Positions 53,793 through 62,377 of a DNA stretch of 64,000 nucleotides are shown here, one piece after another. The position numbers and the translations under genes were made by a program. The DNA is from Sphingomonas sp. NFR04 (lineage in GTDB: Bacteria > Pseudomonadota > Alphaproteobacteria > Sphingomonadales > Sphingomonadaceae), in contig NZ_FORV01000007.1 of the NCBI RefSeq assembly GCF_900114095.1, forward strand, positions 186,001-250,000, read 5' to 3'. Position 1 is the stretch's first letter. Each line of letters opens with the position of its first letter. The notes under the pieces were generated by a model. The model ran no database searches, was not told where the DNA came from, and worked only from the letters and a program-made list of their open reading frames with translations.

Positions 53793-53822
53793 GTTCCCGC
53801 CGCTCAAGGCAGCGGCGGGAAC
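53793..53822. terminator. Hairpin between convergent genes
   Basis: GTTCCCGCCGCT (53793-53804) pairs with AGCGGCGGGAAC (53811-53822) around a six-base loop. It lies between the nucleotidyltransferase stop and the end of the convergent LysR gene. No T-run follows, so it is either a weak terminator or a Rho-assisted 3' end. Confidence 0.5.
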
Positions 53823-53893
53823 TGCCTGACCCAGGCGCTCTGGCGCCGTTGCGCCCTCCCCCCGCCCGTCGTTTCTGAACGCGGCGTCCAGAG

Positions 53894-54793
53894 CTAGCGG
53901 AGCGCTGCTGCGACCTCGGTGATAAGGTTGCGCAGCCAGCGATGCGCCGGGTCATGGCGGTACCGGACATGCCAGGCCATTTCGACGGGGAAGGTCCCCA
54001 GGTCGACCGGCGCATCGAGCACCTTCAGCCGAGGATCGTGCGCCAGCCTGCGGCAGATCAGCGACGGCAGCGTCGCGCAATAATCGGTGACCGCGACCAT
54101 CTCCGCCACCGCGAAGAAATTGGTGACCGAGATCGCCACGTCGCGCTTGAGCTGCTGCTGCGCCAGCGCCTGGAACAGCCCGGCGCGCATCCGCCCCGGC
54201 GGCACGATGTTGACGTGCTTCATGCCCTCGAACTGCTCCCGGGTGATGCTGTCCCCCACCTCGGGATGGCCGGCCCGCACCACGCAGGCCAGCCCCTCGT
54301 CCATCACATGCTGGACGACGAGATTGTCGGGCGGATCGATCACCCGGCCGAGCACCAGCGCCGTCGTGCCCGAGACGACGCCGGTCTCCACCAGATCGTT
54401 GCCATAGGGGGTCAGCCGCAGCTTGATGCCCGGCGCCACCTGCTGGAGCCGCGCCACCACCGCGGGCACCAGCACGAACTCGACATAGCCGTTGGGCGCG
54501 ATGGTCAGCAGGCGTTCGGCGGTGGCGGGATCGAACTCCTGCTGGCCGAGCACCGCATCGTCGAGCCGGGCCAGCGCCTCGGCGATCGAAGGCGCCAATT
54601 CCAGCGCGATCGGGGTCGGCTGGATGCCGTAGCGCTCGCGGATGAACAGCTGGTCCTGCAGCATCAGCCTTAGCCTGGCGAGCGCGTTGGACAGTGCCGG
54701 CTGCGTCATCCCCATCCGGTCCGCGGCGCGGGTGACGCTGCGCTCTTCCATCAGCGCCACGAAGATCGGCAGCAGGTTCAGGTCGTAGCGCAT
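53894..54793 (-). CDS. LysR-family transcriptional regulator
   Basis: 299 residues. Winged helix: LNLLPIFVALMEERSVTRAADRMGMTQPALSNALARLRLML at the N-terminus, typical of the NodD/SyrM-like subgroup; the rest is the periplasmic-binding-protein-like effector domain. Divergent from the DJ-1 family gene across 119 bases, so it likely controls that gene and the monooxygenase after it. Confidence 0.88.
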   Translation of the reverse strand: MRYDLNLLPIFVALMEERSVTRAADRMGMTQPALSNALARLRLMLQDQLFIRERYGIQPTPIALELAPSIAEALARLDDAVLGQQEFDPATAERLLTIAPNGYVEFVLVPAVVARLQQVAPGIKLRLTPYGNDLVETGVVSGTTALVLGRVIDPPDNLVVQHVMDEGLACVVRAGHPEVGDSITREQFEGMKHVNIVPPGRMRAGLFQALAQQQLKRDVAISVTNFFAVAEMVAVTDYCATLPSLICRRLAHDPRLKVLDAPVDLGTFPVEMAWHVRYRHDPAHRWLRNLITEVAAALR

Positions 54794-54826
54794 GCAGTCA
54801 TATCGCTGGCAGTATATCTGAAATCA

Positions 54827-54841
54827 AGAAGATAAACTTCT
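54827..54841. promoter_or_regulatory. Inverted repeat in the LysR/DJ-1 intergenic region
   Basis: AGAAG-ATAAA-CTTCT, a perfect 5+5 dyad with five-base spacer, lies in the AT-rich middle of the divergent promoter space. Size and place suit a LysR recognition half, but the site is short and could be chance. Confidence 0.4.
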
Positions 54842-54912
54842 GGAATATGTCGGATGGGGCCATGTTGCACCTGCCGCAGCGGTTGCGGCGCACCGCATGA
54901 AAGGCTTCCACC

Positions 54913-55707
54913 ATGACCAAGGGCACCATCCTCATCCTCGGCTCCAACGCGACGCAGATCGAGCTGCGCGGCGGCGGCAGCGCCACGATCGGCCAGTATC
55001 TGAACGAAACCGTGGTCCCCACGCTGGCGCTGATCGACGCCGGCTACGACGTCGTGCTCGCCACGCCCAACGGCACCAAGCCGATCATCGACGCGGTATC
55101 GGACACGGTCGACCATTTCGGCGGCGACCAGGCCGCCTATGATCGGGCCCGCGCCTTCTTCGCCGATTCGCCCGAGATGAACAGCGTGCAGACGCTGCGC
55201 GCGGTGATCGAGGGCGGGCTGGACCGGTTCGCCGGCGTGTTCGTGCCCGGCGGCCATGCCCCCGCGGTCGACCTGATGCAGGATCCCGATGCCGGCACCA
55301 TCCTGCGCCACTTCCACCAGGCCAGAAAGCCGACGGCGCTGCTCTGCCACGGCCCGGTCGCCGTCCTGGCCGCGCTCCCCGAGGCCGCTGCCTATCGCGC
55401 GGCACTGGCCGCCGGCGACAGCGAGAAGGCCGCGGCGCTGGGGCAGGACTGGGTCTATGCCGGCTATGGCATGACCGTGTTCTCGGCGAGCGAAGAGAAG
55501 ATCGCCGAGCAGCACCTGCTGGGCGGCGAGCTGCTGTTCGACATGGAACGCGCGCTGCGCACGGCGGGCGGCAACGTCTCGGTCACCGCAACCAACTTCG
55601 CGCCGAACGTGGTCGTGGACCGCGAGCTGATCACCGGGCAGAATCCCGCCTCGGACCACCAGCTCGCCGCCGCGCTGGTCGACGCGCTCGACCGCGCCCA
55701 GGGGTGA
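54913..55707 (+). CDS. DJ-1/PfpI family protein
   Basis: 264 residues, glutamine-amidotransferase-like fold. The nucleophile elbow is ALLCHGPVAVLA with the reactive Cys; VFVPGGHAPAVDL supplies the acidic/backbone part; the large-insert form (YAGYGMTVFSASEE) resembles Hsp31-like or isonitrile-hydratase-like proteins. Could be a glyoxalase III or chaperone-type enzyme. First gene of a likely two-gene unit with the monooxygenase. Confidence 0.82.
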   Translation: MTKGTILILGSNATQIELRGGGSATIGQYLNETVVPTLALIDAGYDVVLATPNGTKPIIDAVSDTVDHFGGDQAAYDRARAFFADSPEMNSVQTLRAVIEGGLDRFAGVFVPGGHAPAVDLMQDPDAGTILRHFHQARKPTALLCHGPVAVLAALPEAAAYRAALAAGDSEKAAALGQDWVYAGYGMTVFSASEEKIAEQHLLGGELLFDMERALRTAGGNVSVTATNFAPNVVVDRELITGQNPASDHQLAAALVDALDRAQG

Positions 55708-55778
55708 GCACCCGCATGACCGGTGGAGCACTGCGCCTGCGCTCCACCCCCCTTCCCCGACCGAAAAGGAACTCCATC

Positions 55779-56075
55779 ATGTCCACCAACGTGAAAACCG
55801 TCGCGATCCTCACCGCCCATGCCGGCAAGGTGGCGGAACTCCGCCAGCTGCTCGATGCCATGCCCGCGCCCAGCCGCGCCGAGCCGGGCAACCTCCGCTA
55901 CGATCTCTGGCAGGACCGCGACGACCCCGCCCGCTTCGTGCTCGACGAACTCTATGTCGATGCGGATGCCGTCACCGCCCACCGCGCGAGCCCACACTTC
56001 CAGGCCTATGCCGCGAAGATCGCCGACCTCGCCGAGCGGACCGCGATCCCGCTCACCCCCGTCGCCGTCGCCTGA
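55779..56075 (+). CDS. Antibiotic-biosynthesis-monooxygenase (ABM) domain protein
   Basis: 98 residues, one ferredoxin-like ABM domain (VAILTAHAGKVAELRQLL, EPGNLRYDLWQDRDDPARFVLDELYVDADAVTAHRASPHFQ split over the usual strands; His pair present). AAAAGGAA precedes ATG 55779; a longer frame from 55704 is unlikely. Small quinol or heme-related oxygenases share this fold; function unknown. Confidence 0.85.
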   Translation: MSTNVKTVAILTAHAGKVAELRQLLDAMPAPSRAEPGNLRYDLWQDRDDPARFVLDELYVDADAVTAHRASPHFQAYAAKIADLAERTAIPLTPVAVA

Positions 56076-56165
56076 TCATCGGCATCGAACGCGCCGACGG
56101 CGCCAAGCGCTGAAGCAGGAATGCTCCGCGCCGTCGGCCCTCCCGGTCGGCGGCGCGGACGCGGC

Positions 56166-56891
56166 TTACCAGGGCACCTGCTGCTGCTCGAAATAGAAGC
56201 GGCCGGTCACTTCCGGTGCCGCCTGGGTGGCCAACCAGACGATGCCTCCCGCGGCCTGCTCGACGGTGCGATAGCCCGTATGATCGTTGAAGTCGGTCGC
56301 GGTATAGCCCGGGTCCGCCGCGTTCACCGCGATGCCGAAGGCGGCCAGTTCCTTGGCGAAGGCGAGCGTCACCGCGTTGAGCGCCGTCTTGGAGCTGTTG
56401 TACCCGAGGATGTTGACCGGGTGGTGCGGATTGGCCGGATCGGACAGCCAGCCGAGCGAGCCGAGCCCGCTGCTCACCATCACCACGCGGGCATCGTCCC
56501 CCGCCTTCAGCAGCGGCAGGAAGGCCTGGGTCATCCGGATCTGCGCGAAGACGTTGGTTTCGTAGACCGTCTTGATGTTGTCGAGCGGCTGCTCGCTGGG
56601 CAGGATGGGCTGCAGGCCGGGAATGCCGGCATTGTTGATCAGAATGTCGAGCTTGCCGTCTTCGGCCTCGACCCGCGCGACCGCGGATCGAACGCTCTCG
56701 TCGCTGGTCACGTCGAGATGCAGCAGGCGAACGTCGATGCCTTCCGCGGCAAGTTGCTCGGCCGCTTGACCGCCGCGATCGGCGTCGCGGCTGCCCAGCC
56801 AGATGCGCAGCCCCTGCCCACCCAGCTGGCGTGCGGTTTCGTAGCCGATGCTCTTGTTGGCACCGGTGATGAGAACGGTCCGGTCGGTCAT
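56166..56891 (-). CDS. Classical short-chain dehydrogenase/reductase
   Basis: 241 residues. TGANKSIGYETA is the NADP loop (TGxxxGxG variant), NNAG is at ILINNAGIPG, and the catalytic Ser/Tyr/Lys are in VMVSSGLGSLG and YNSSKTA. Divergent from a LysR gene across 118 bases, which probably regulates it. Substrate unknown. Confidence 0.88.
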   Translation of the reverse strand: MTDRTVLITGANKSIGYETARQLGGQGLRIWLGSRDADRGGQAAEQLAAEGIDVRLLHLDVTSDESVRSAVARVEAEDGKLDILINNAGIPGLQPILPSEQPLDNIKTVYETNVFAQIRMTQAFLPLLKAGDDARVVMVSSGLGSLGWLSDPANPHHPVNILGYNSSKTALNAVTLAFAKELAAFGIAVNAADPGYTATDFNDHTGYRTVEQAAGGIVWLATQAAPEVTGRFYFEQQQVPW

Positions 56892-57009
56892 GTCCTGCTC
56901 CTGCGCCGCGCCCGGTGGCGGTCTGCCGCCGGAGCCGCGCGGCTCGACCGGCAATATCGGCGTTCGCCAAGCTTTGATAAATGGCCCAGAACCGAATAGG
57001 CTGATCGCC

Positions 57010-57933
57010 ATGCCGAACAATGCCGATGTGCCGAGCCTCGACAGCCTGCGGGTCTTCCTGTCCGTCGTCGACGCACGTGGCTTCCGGTCGGCGTCCAAGC
57101 AGCTCGGTCTCTCCCCCTCCACCGTCAGCGAAAAGATCGCCGATCTGGAGCAGCAGCTGGGCGTTCCCCTGCTCACCCGCACCACCCGCAGCGTCGTGCC
57201 GACCGAAGCGGGGCGCGCGCTGGCCACGCGCATGGCGCCGCTGCTGGCCGAGGCACGGGCTGCGCTGCAGGACGCCGCCAATTCGCAAGCCGAGGTTCGC
57301 GGGCTGCTCCGGCTGAACGTCACCGGCGCGGTGATGGTCGACATCCTCCCGCCGCTGCTCGATCGCTTCCTCATCCTGCACCCGCAAGTTCGCGTCGAGA
57401 TCGTGGTGGAGGACCGGCTGGTCGACATCGTGGCGGCCGGGTGCGACGCGGGCATTCGCTATGGCGAGCATCTGGCGAAGGACATGATTGCCGTGCCGAT
57501 CGGGCCGAAGCAGCAGGCGCTCGCCTATGCCGCCGCGCCGTCCTATCTGGCCCGTCGCCCCGCGCCGCAAGCGCCGCGGGACCTGATGGCGCATGACGCG
57601 ATCCGCCTCCGCTTCTCGAGCGGCGCGCTGGTCGCCTGGGAGTTCGAGCGAGACCAGGAGTCGATCACGATCGACCCGCCCGGCAGGCTGATCATCGGGG
57701 TGGATGCGGCGCCGGCAGCCATCGCCGCGGCGTGCGCCGGGCATGGTGTGGTCGGAACCTTCGGGAACTGGCTCGCGCCCCATCTGGAGGACGGATCGCT
57801 GCTGCCCGTGCTGCCCCAATGGTGGCCGGTGTTCGAAGGGCCGCGATTATACTTCTCCAGCCGCTTCGTCCCCGCGCCGCTGCGGGCGTTTATCGACCTG
57901 ATCGCTGCCGATCGACGAAAAGACGGGACGTGA
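57010..57933 (+). CDS. LysR-family transcriptional regulator
   Basis: 307 residues. N-terminal winged helix LDSLRVFLSVVDARGFRSASKQLGLSPSTVSEKIADLEQQLGV (split across helices) and an effector domain typical of the CrgA-like group (DAGIRYGEHLAKDMIAVPIGP). It faces away from the SDR gene and should control it. No strong ribosome site is seen at ATG 57010; ATG upstream frames lie in the SDR gene. Confidence 0.86.
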   Translation: MPNNADVPSLDSLRVFLSVVDARGFRSASKQLGLSPSTVSEKIADLEQQLGVPLLTRTTRSVVPTEAGRALATRMAPLLAEARAALQDAANSQAEVRGLLRLNVTGAVMVDILPPLLDRFLILHPQVRVEIVVEDRLVDIVAAGCDAGIRYGEHLAKDMIAVPIGPKQQALAYAAAPSYLARRPAPQAPRDLMAHDAIRLRFSSGALVAWEFERDQESITIDPPGRLIIGVDAAPAAIAAACAGHGVVGTFGNWLAPHLEDGSLLPVLPQWWPVFEGPRLYFSSRFVPAPLRAFIDLIAADRRKDGT

Positions 57934-57948
57934 ACGGAAAGGGCGGCT

Positions 57949-58779
57949 TCAGTCGCGCCCGCTGAGCGAGTCCAGCGCCGAGCAGATGTGCGTGCGGAGC
58001 GCCTGGTCACGGGTGATTTCCAGCATGGCGCTGAGGCTGGAGCGGGCGCCGCCAATCTCTCCCGCCCGCAGCAGCAGGCGGGCGCGTTCCCACCAGCCTT
58101 GCCCGTGATCCGGCGCGATCACGGTCATCCGCTCGTACAGCGTCAAGGCGCGTGCGGCGTCACCCGCGGCTTCCGCTCGGCTCGCCTGGTTCATCAGCAG
58201 CCGCACCAGGACCGAGCGGTTCGACATGGGCGTGACATGCTCGATCGTGGGCACCACCGCCGGTCCCAGCACCCCGCGCAGCAGCGTGGCAAGATCGTCC
58301 GCCGCGACGATGCGCCCATCGTTGAACGGATCGATCAGCACGGCTTGGGTCTCGGAGCCCAGCCGGGCGAGCACATGGCCGGGGGTGTTCAGCGCATCCA
58401 CGCGCCAGCCGAGCCGCCGGGCAGCGGCGACATACAGAATGGTGAGGCTCACCGGCAGCCCGCGCCTGCGATCGATGACGCGGATGAGGTCGGCATTGGC
58501 GGGGTCGTCATAGCGGGACCGGTCACCGCTGAACCCGAAGGTCTGCGCCATCACCTCGGCCAGCACCTGCGCGCGCTCCTCGACGGTCTCCGCATCTCCG
58601 CCGACCGTCGCCAGCTGTTCGGTGAAGTCGTTGAGTTGACCGACATAGGGGCCGAGATCCACGTCGGGATGGTCGAGCGCTGCCAGTTGGAGCGCGGCCG
58701 CGTCGAGGTCGATCGCCTCGTCCTCCATCAGGCCGAGCTGGAGGATCGCGTCGGTGGGTGCGGAGGTGGCCAAGATCAA
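57949..58779 (-). CDS. SirB1-family transglutaminase-like/TPR protein
   Basis: 276 residues. The Transglut_core2 domain (DLIRVIDRRRGLPVSLTILYVAAARRLGWRVDALNTPGHVLARL, in parts) is followed by a TPR-like C-terminal (AARALTLYERMTVIAPDHGQGWWERARLLLRAGE). Family role is unclear. Start is TTG 58779 or TTG 58773; AAGGAAG upstream fits either. Confidence 0.82.
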   Translation of the reverse strand: MILATSAPTDAILQLGLMEDEAIDLDAAALQLAALDHPDVDLGPYVGQLNDFTEQLATVGGDAETVEERAQVLAEVMAQTFGFSGDRSRYDDPANADLIRVIDRRRGLPVSLTILYVAAARRLGWRVDALNTPGHVLARLGSETQAVLIDPFNDGRIVAADDLATLLRGVLGPAVVPTIEHVTPMSNRSVLVRLLMNQASRAEAAGDAARALTLYERMTVIAPDHGQGWWERARLLLRAGEIGGARSSLSAMLEITRDQALRTHICSALDSLSGRD

Positions 58780-58816
58780 ATCTTCCTTCTGCCTTCAGCG
58801 GCGCCGACGTCGCCGA

Positions 58817-59482
58817 TCAGCGGGCGAGCGGCGACTGCGCATAGTCGCGCAGGAGGTGCGCCACGTCGTCATACAGCGCCACCGCGCCCGCATCGGTCAG
58901 CGCCTCGTCGGCAAAGCCGCCCGAGCGTACGCCGATGGCGGCGATCCCGCACTTGCGGGCCGCCTCGATGTCATAGGGTGTGTCCCCCACGACCATCACC
59001 TCGTCCGGCGCGAGCGGCGCGACCTTTTCGAGCGCGGTCGCGAAGATGTCCGGGGCGGGTTTGGTACGCTCGACATCGTCGGCGCTGGTCGTCTCGGAGA
59101 CGATCTCCTGCGCATCGAGCAGATCGATATAATGGTCGAGTTCTTGCTTCGAAGCCGACGAGGCAAGCACCACGCGCAGACCGTCCGCTTGCACGCGCGC
59201 AAGGATCGCGCGCCCATCGGCAAACGGCTGGACCCTGTCGAGAAACTTGGCCTTGAAGATCTCCCCATGCGTCTCGCCGAGCTTTTCCTGGGCATCCGCA
59301 TCGATGCCCGGCAGCAGCGTCGGGACCAGCATGTCTGTTCCCTTGCCGATCTGATCGTGGATCGTGCCCGCATCGAAGCTTTTGCCGATCGTCGCGAATG
59401 CCTCCTGCCAGGCGGTCACGTGGAAGGCGTTGCTGTCGACGAGCGTACCGTCGATGTCGAACAGAACGGCTTTGATCGGCAT
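58817..59482 (-). CDS. HAD-superfamily hydrolase (beta-phosphoglucomutase-like)
   Basis: 221 residues. Motif I FDIDGTLVDSNAFHVTAWQ, motif II LASSASKQE, motif III TKPAPDIF, motif IV VGDTPYDIEAARKCG. A helical cap lies between motif I and II. Phosphosugar phosphatase or mutase activity is likely. GAGGTGACGC precedes the ATG. Confidence 0.88.
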   Translation of the reverse strand: MPIKAVLFDIDGTLVDSNAFHVTAWQEAFATIGKSFDAGTIHDQIGKGTDMLVPTLLPGIDADAQEKLGETHGEIFKAKFLDRVQPFADGRAILARVQADGLRVVLASSASKQELDHYIDLLDAQEIVSETTSADDVERTKPAPDIFATALEKVAPLAPDEVMVVGDTPYDIEAARKCGIAAIGVRSGGFADEALTDAGAVALYDDVAHLLRDYAQSPLAR

Positions 59483-60482
59483 GCGTCACCTCGGCGCCAG
59501 GAGAACAGGGTCGGCGATCCGGTGATCGCGGTGGGTAGACGAACCGAGCGCATCGCCTCCCCCAAGGTTCCACCTGGGCCGCGCCGGAGGGTGGCGGCAC
59601 AAGCTGGTACGGACTGCCAGCGCCGCATCCGCCGGTCGTGCAGCAACGGACAACATGGAGCGGCCGCCCCTTCCATCGCCTGCCCCTGAAGACCGGGAAG
59701 TCCGCAGCGGCAAGCCTAGGCGAGGTTCACCCTGCGCAATCTTCCGGCGAGTAGCGAAAGCGGAAACCGCTGATTTCTGCGGTTGTCTAGCGGGCTTAGC
59801 GGGTTTGAGAGGCCCAGAAACGGCGCAGGTGGCGGAGCGGGAGGAAGCCTGAGGCCGATCTCAAAGCATTGAATTTAAAGTTGAATGTGCAAGGGCGCGC
59901 AAGGGGCCCCCACATTTTTCCCCACACTTTTGCTGAGATCGCCAGATACAATCTGACACGACTGCCGACCGCTACTCGCCCAATCCCAGTCATCCCGAAC
60001 CCGTCCGGTAAAACCTGAAGGCCGCCGTTCGCTGATGCGACGGGGCATGGCTGAGTTTGGGACATTGCAGTCATTCCCAGGCCGGCGTCGAAATGGCGGC
60101 TTTCAGCCAAACATCGGACGTTTTGAGAGACTGCACATAGCTGCAGGGGACGGGCAACGCTGGCCGATAGGCGACTGTTCCTTGAGGATGAAGCTGCGGG
60201 GATAGCTGACACCCACTCGACGACGGCTGCACCAGTCGGCACATCCAAGACATCCATCGGCAAAATTTCGCTCACTAGGAGCAGACTGTCAGTTAATGAG
60301 ACAGAATTCTTGAGGTCTGGCTCGTAACGGGATGTTCGGTTGCCTATGTATAATTCCGACATGCTGGTCATTCGAAATAGGATCACTGCAGCGAGCTTCG
60401 ACCTCTTCCAGATGGAAAAGCGCTTCCCGTCAAAGCGATTACATCTAGCCAGAGTCTTATGAGAGCGTCAGGAAGGGTAGGA
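59483..60482. other. Gene-poor junction of about 1 kb
   Basis: No frame here has a family motif. Composition shifts: left of about 59750 it is as GC-rich as the rest, right of it AT content rises and stays higher to the window end. A minus-strand frame (60386-59796) is open but its product has no recognisable domain. The stretch probably marks the edge of a genomic island; no tRNA or integrase was found. Confidence 0.5.
59908..59931. repeat. Imperfect tandem repeat of a 12-mer
   Basis: CCCCACATTTTT and CCCCACACTTTT lie directly one after the other (11 of 12 identical). Such AT/C-rich repeats occur at integration or regulatory sites; here it sits where base composition changes. Confidence 0.55.
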
Positions 60483-60854
60483 ATGGCAGCTGACCTCACA
60501 TCCTATCAGCAGCGGGTCGAGGAGTGGCTCGAAGCATGCTTCCCTCCATCAGTGCGATCGGATCGGGCGGAACGTACACATCGTTTTCTGGAAGAAGCCT
60601 TGGAACTCGCCCAGGCGAATGGCTGCAGCCATGACGATGCGGTCGCGCTGGTCCATTACGTCTTCGGTCGTCAGAAGGGAGAGCCTACACAGGAAGTCGG
60701 AGGCGTGATGGTTACGCTAGCCAGCCTTTGCAGCGCCACGGGAATCCATATGGGCGAAGCCGGCGATGTCGAGCTGGCACGCAATTGGGATCGTATCGAC
60801 GCGATCCGCGCCAAGCAGCAGGCAAAACCTCACGGATCGCCGCTGCCGCAATGA
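60483..60854 (+). CDS. MazG-like nucleotide pyrophosphohydrolase
   Basis: 123 residues, all-helical. The phage/MazG-like helix HRFLEEALELAQANGCSHDDA carries the ExxE-type metal-binding acids, and GRQKGEPTQEVGGVMVTLASL supplies the second half. These proteins hydrolyse NTPs or dNTPs and are common on phages and islands. ATG 60483 has GGTAGGA before it. The stop overlaps the next micro-ORF (ATGA). Confidence 0.75.
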   Translation: MAADLTSYQQRVEEWLEACFPPSVRSDRAERTHRFLEEALELAQANGCSHDDAVALVHYVFGRQKGEPTQEVGGVMVTLASLCSATGIHMGEAGDVELARNWDRIDAIRAKQQAKPHGSPLPQ

Positions 60855-60934
60855 AAGGTGCCGCCGTCGACCTCTCGCTTGCCGGGGGCAAGCCGGTAGA
60901 TTTGCCTGATCGCCGATCTGGGGCTCAGCCTTGA
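60851..60934 (+). CDS. 27-residue micro-ORF coupled on both sides
   Basis: ATG 60851 sits in the MazG-like stop (ATGA), and its own TGA (60932-60934) contains the TTG start of the toxin-like gene (TTGA). Sequence MKGAAVDLSLAGGKPVDLPD and then RRSGAQP; no signal or membrane segment. It may be a real small protein or a coupling device that carries ribosomes to the next gene. Confidence 0.4.
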   Translation: MKGAAVDLSLAGGKPVDLPDRRSGAQP

Positions 60935-61260
60935 TCACGATTTCCTTTAAGGATGAGCCACTGCACGACACGTGCGTCGATCTTAGCCGAGCGGAAGCCG
61001 CGTACGGTAGTTTGCACGCGGCTGCGTTGGTGACGTTCATATCGGATGCCCGTGCCTTCGAGAATGTGCAGGAGCTGATCGACTTCCCCGGCCACGAAAT
61101 AAAAATTTTGGAGGACGATTCACTTTCCGTCGCGATTGGTTCAGGGTATTGCGCGGCGCTTGTCGTGGTCGCCAAGCGTTTCGATCGCGACGCAATGGGC
61201 CGTGTGATTTGGTCGAGCGTGACGAGGTTAAAGCTAGTGACAATGTCGAGGGTGCCTTGA
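60931..61260 (+). CDS. RelE/HigB-like toxin (killer-suppression type)
   Basis: 109 residues. Size, position before an ImmA-type antitoxin and the closing block RVIWSSVTRLKLVTMSRV resemble the small proteins annotated as killer-suppression protein, which share the RelE/HigB fold. TTG 60931 is the only start that fits. The stop overlaps the antitoxin start (TTGA). Toxic activity is inferred from family and operon layout only. Confidence 0.6.
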   Translation: MITISFKDEPLHDTCVDLSRAEAAYGSLHAAALVTFISDARAFENVQELIDFPGHEIKILEDDSLSVAIGSGYCAALVVVAKRFDRDAMGRVIWSSVTRLKLVTMSRVP

Positions 61261-62360
61261 AGCAAGGACAGGAATTCACTCCTGACTGGTTCTCAAAGCC
61301 TGGCGACTCGTTGCGCGCACTGATGCTTCGACAAAACCTTTCCGCCCTTGAAGTTGCCAGCCATCTGGTCGGCGGGATGATCACGCTGCGCGGCCTTCTC
61401 GATGGATCCAGCGCGGTCGATAGAGAGCATGCTACCGCACTCGCTGGGGCGGTCGGCGGCACCATGTCATTCTGGCTCAAGCGGCAAGAGCAGTACGAAT
61501 CAGCGCTGGAACGAGCCGTTGATCGCGCCACGGCAGTGGAAGCCGACGATTGGCTCCTTCTTCCCGTCCCCGGCGAAAAGCCCAGAGGTCGTCTGACATC
61601 TGAAAAGCGCCGAGACGAAGTGCGTCGGCGCCTGCGATTCTTCAACGTCGGCACCATGGATGCGTGGCAGGCCCGTTACGGGAAGATCTGCACCAGCACG
61701 CTGTTCCGCACGTCTGCGGCTTTTGATTCGGCCGATGGCGCTGTGCTCATGTGGCTGCGCGATGGCGAATTGAGTTCTGATCTCGTATCCACTAAGCCGT
61801 GGAATGCTGGCAACTTGCAGGATCGTCTTGATACGATCCGCAAGCTCTCAAAGCTGAAGCGCCCCGAAGCGTTCTTGCCCAAGCTCAAGGAGTTGTGCGG
61901 CGAAGCTGGCGTGGCTGTCGTCGCGAAGAAAGCGCCGTCAGGATGTCGGGCTTCCGGCGCAAGTCGATTTGTTGCCCCTGACAAGGCGATGATCCTACTC
62001 AGCTTCCGCGGCCGTTCCGATGATACGTTCTGGTTCACGGTGTTCCACGAGATCGGCCATCTAATTCTGCACGGCGCCAAGACGTTCGTCGATTCGGAAA
62101 TGGGCAATAACGACGTGGACGAGAGCGAACGCGAAGCAAATGAGTTCGCGTCTGACCTCATCGTGCCTCCGGCGCGTAAGGAAGAATTTCGGGAGCTGCC
62201 GGCCGAAAAGTACGATGTCACGCGTTTTAGCGTGTCAATTGGTGTATCACCTGGACTGACCGTTGGTCAGATGCAGCACCGCGCTATGATCAAACCCGAT
62301 CAGCTCAATTATCTGAAGCGCCGCTGGCAATGGGACGAACTGGCAGAGGTGATGGACTGA
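61257..62360 (+). CDS. XRE-ImmA/IrrE metallopeptidase-type antitoxin
   Basis: 367 residues. Residues about 15-75 form a HigA-like helix-turn-helix (LRALMLRQNLSALEVASHLVGG and GGTMSFWLKRQ). The C-terminal domain has the zinc peptidase motif FHEIGHLILHG with the third-ligand helix ESEREANEFASDLIVP. GAGGG lies six bases ahead of TTG 61257. Proteins of this plan act as antitoxins or as regulators that cleave a repressor. Confidence 0.8.
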   Translation: MKQGQEFTPDWFSKPGDSLRALMLRQNLSALEVASHLVGGMITLRGLLDGSSAVDREHATALAGAVGGTMSFWLKRQEQYESALERAVDRATAVEADDWLLLPVPGEKPRGRLTSEKRRDEVRRRLRFFNVGTMDAWQARYGKICTSTLFRTSAAFDSADGAVLMWLRDGELSSDLVSTKPWNAGNLQDRLDTIRKLSKLKRPEAFLPKLKELCGEAGVAVVAKKAPSGCRASGASRFVAPDKAMILLSFRGRSDDTFWFTVFHEIGHLILHGAKTFVDSEMGNNDVDESEREANEFASDLIVPPARKEEFRELPAEKYDVTRFSVSIGVSPGLTVGQMQHRAMIKPDQLNYLKRRWQWDELAEVMD

Positions 62361-62377
62361 GCCTCCCTTAGGATGTC

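Noticed and set aside
60156-60181. GGAAC-N17-CGTT on the minus strand, resembling a general-stress (EcfG) promoter
   Set aside because: One or two such matches are expected by chance in a window this size, and no gene start follows at a sensible distance.
59796-60386. 196-codon minus-strand frame in the island junction
   Set aside because: Open, but no family pattern, no good start context, and it covers the tandem repeat; kept only as part of the gene-poor region.
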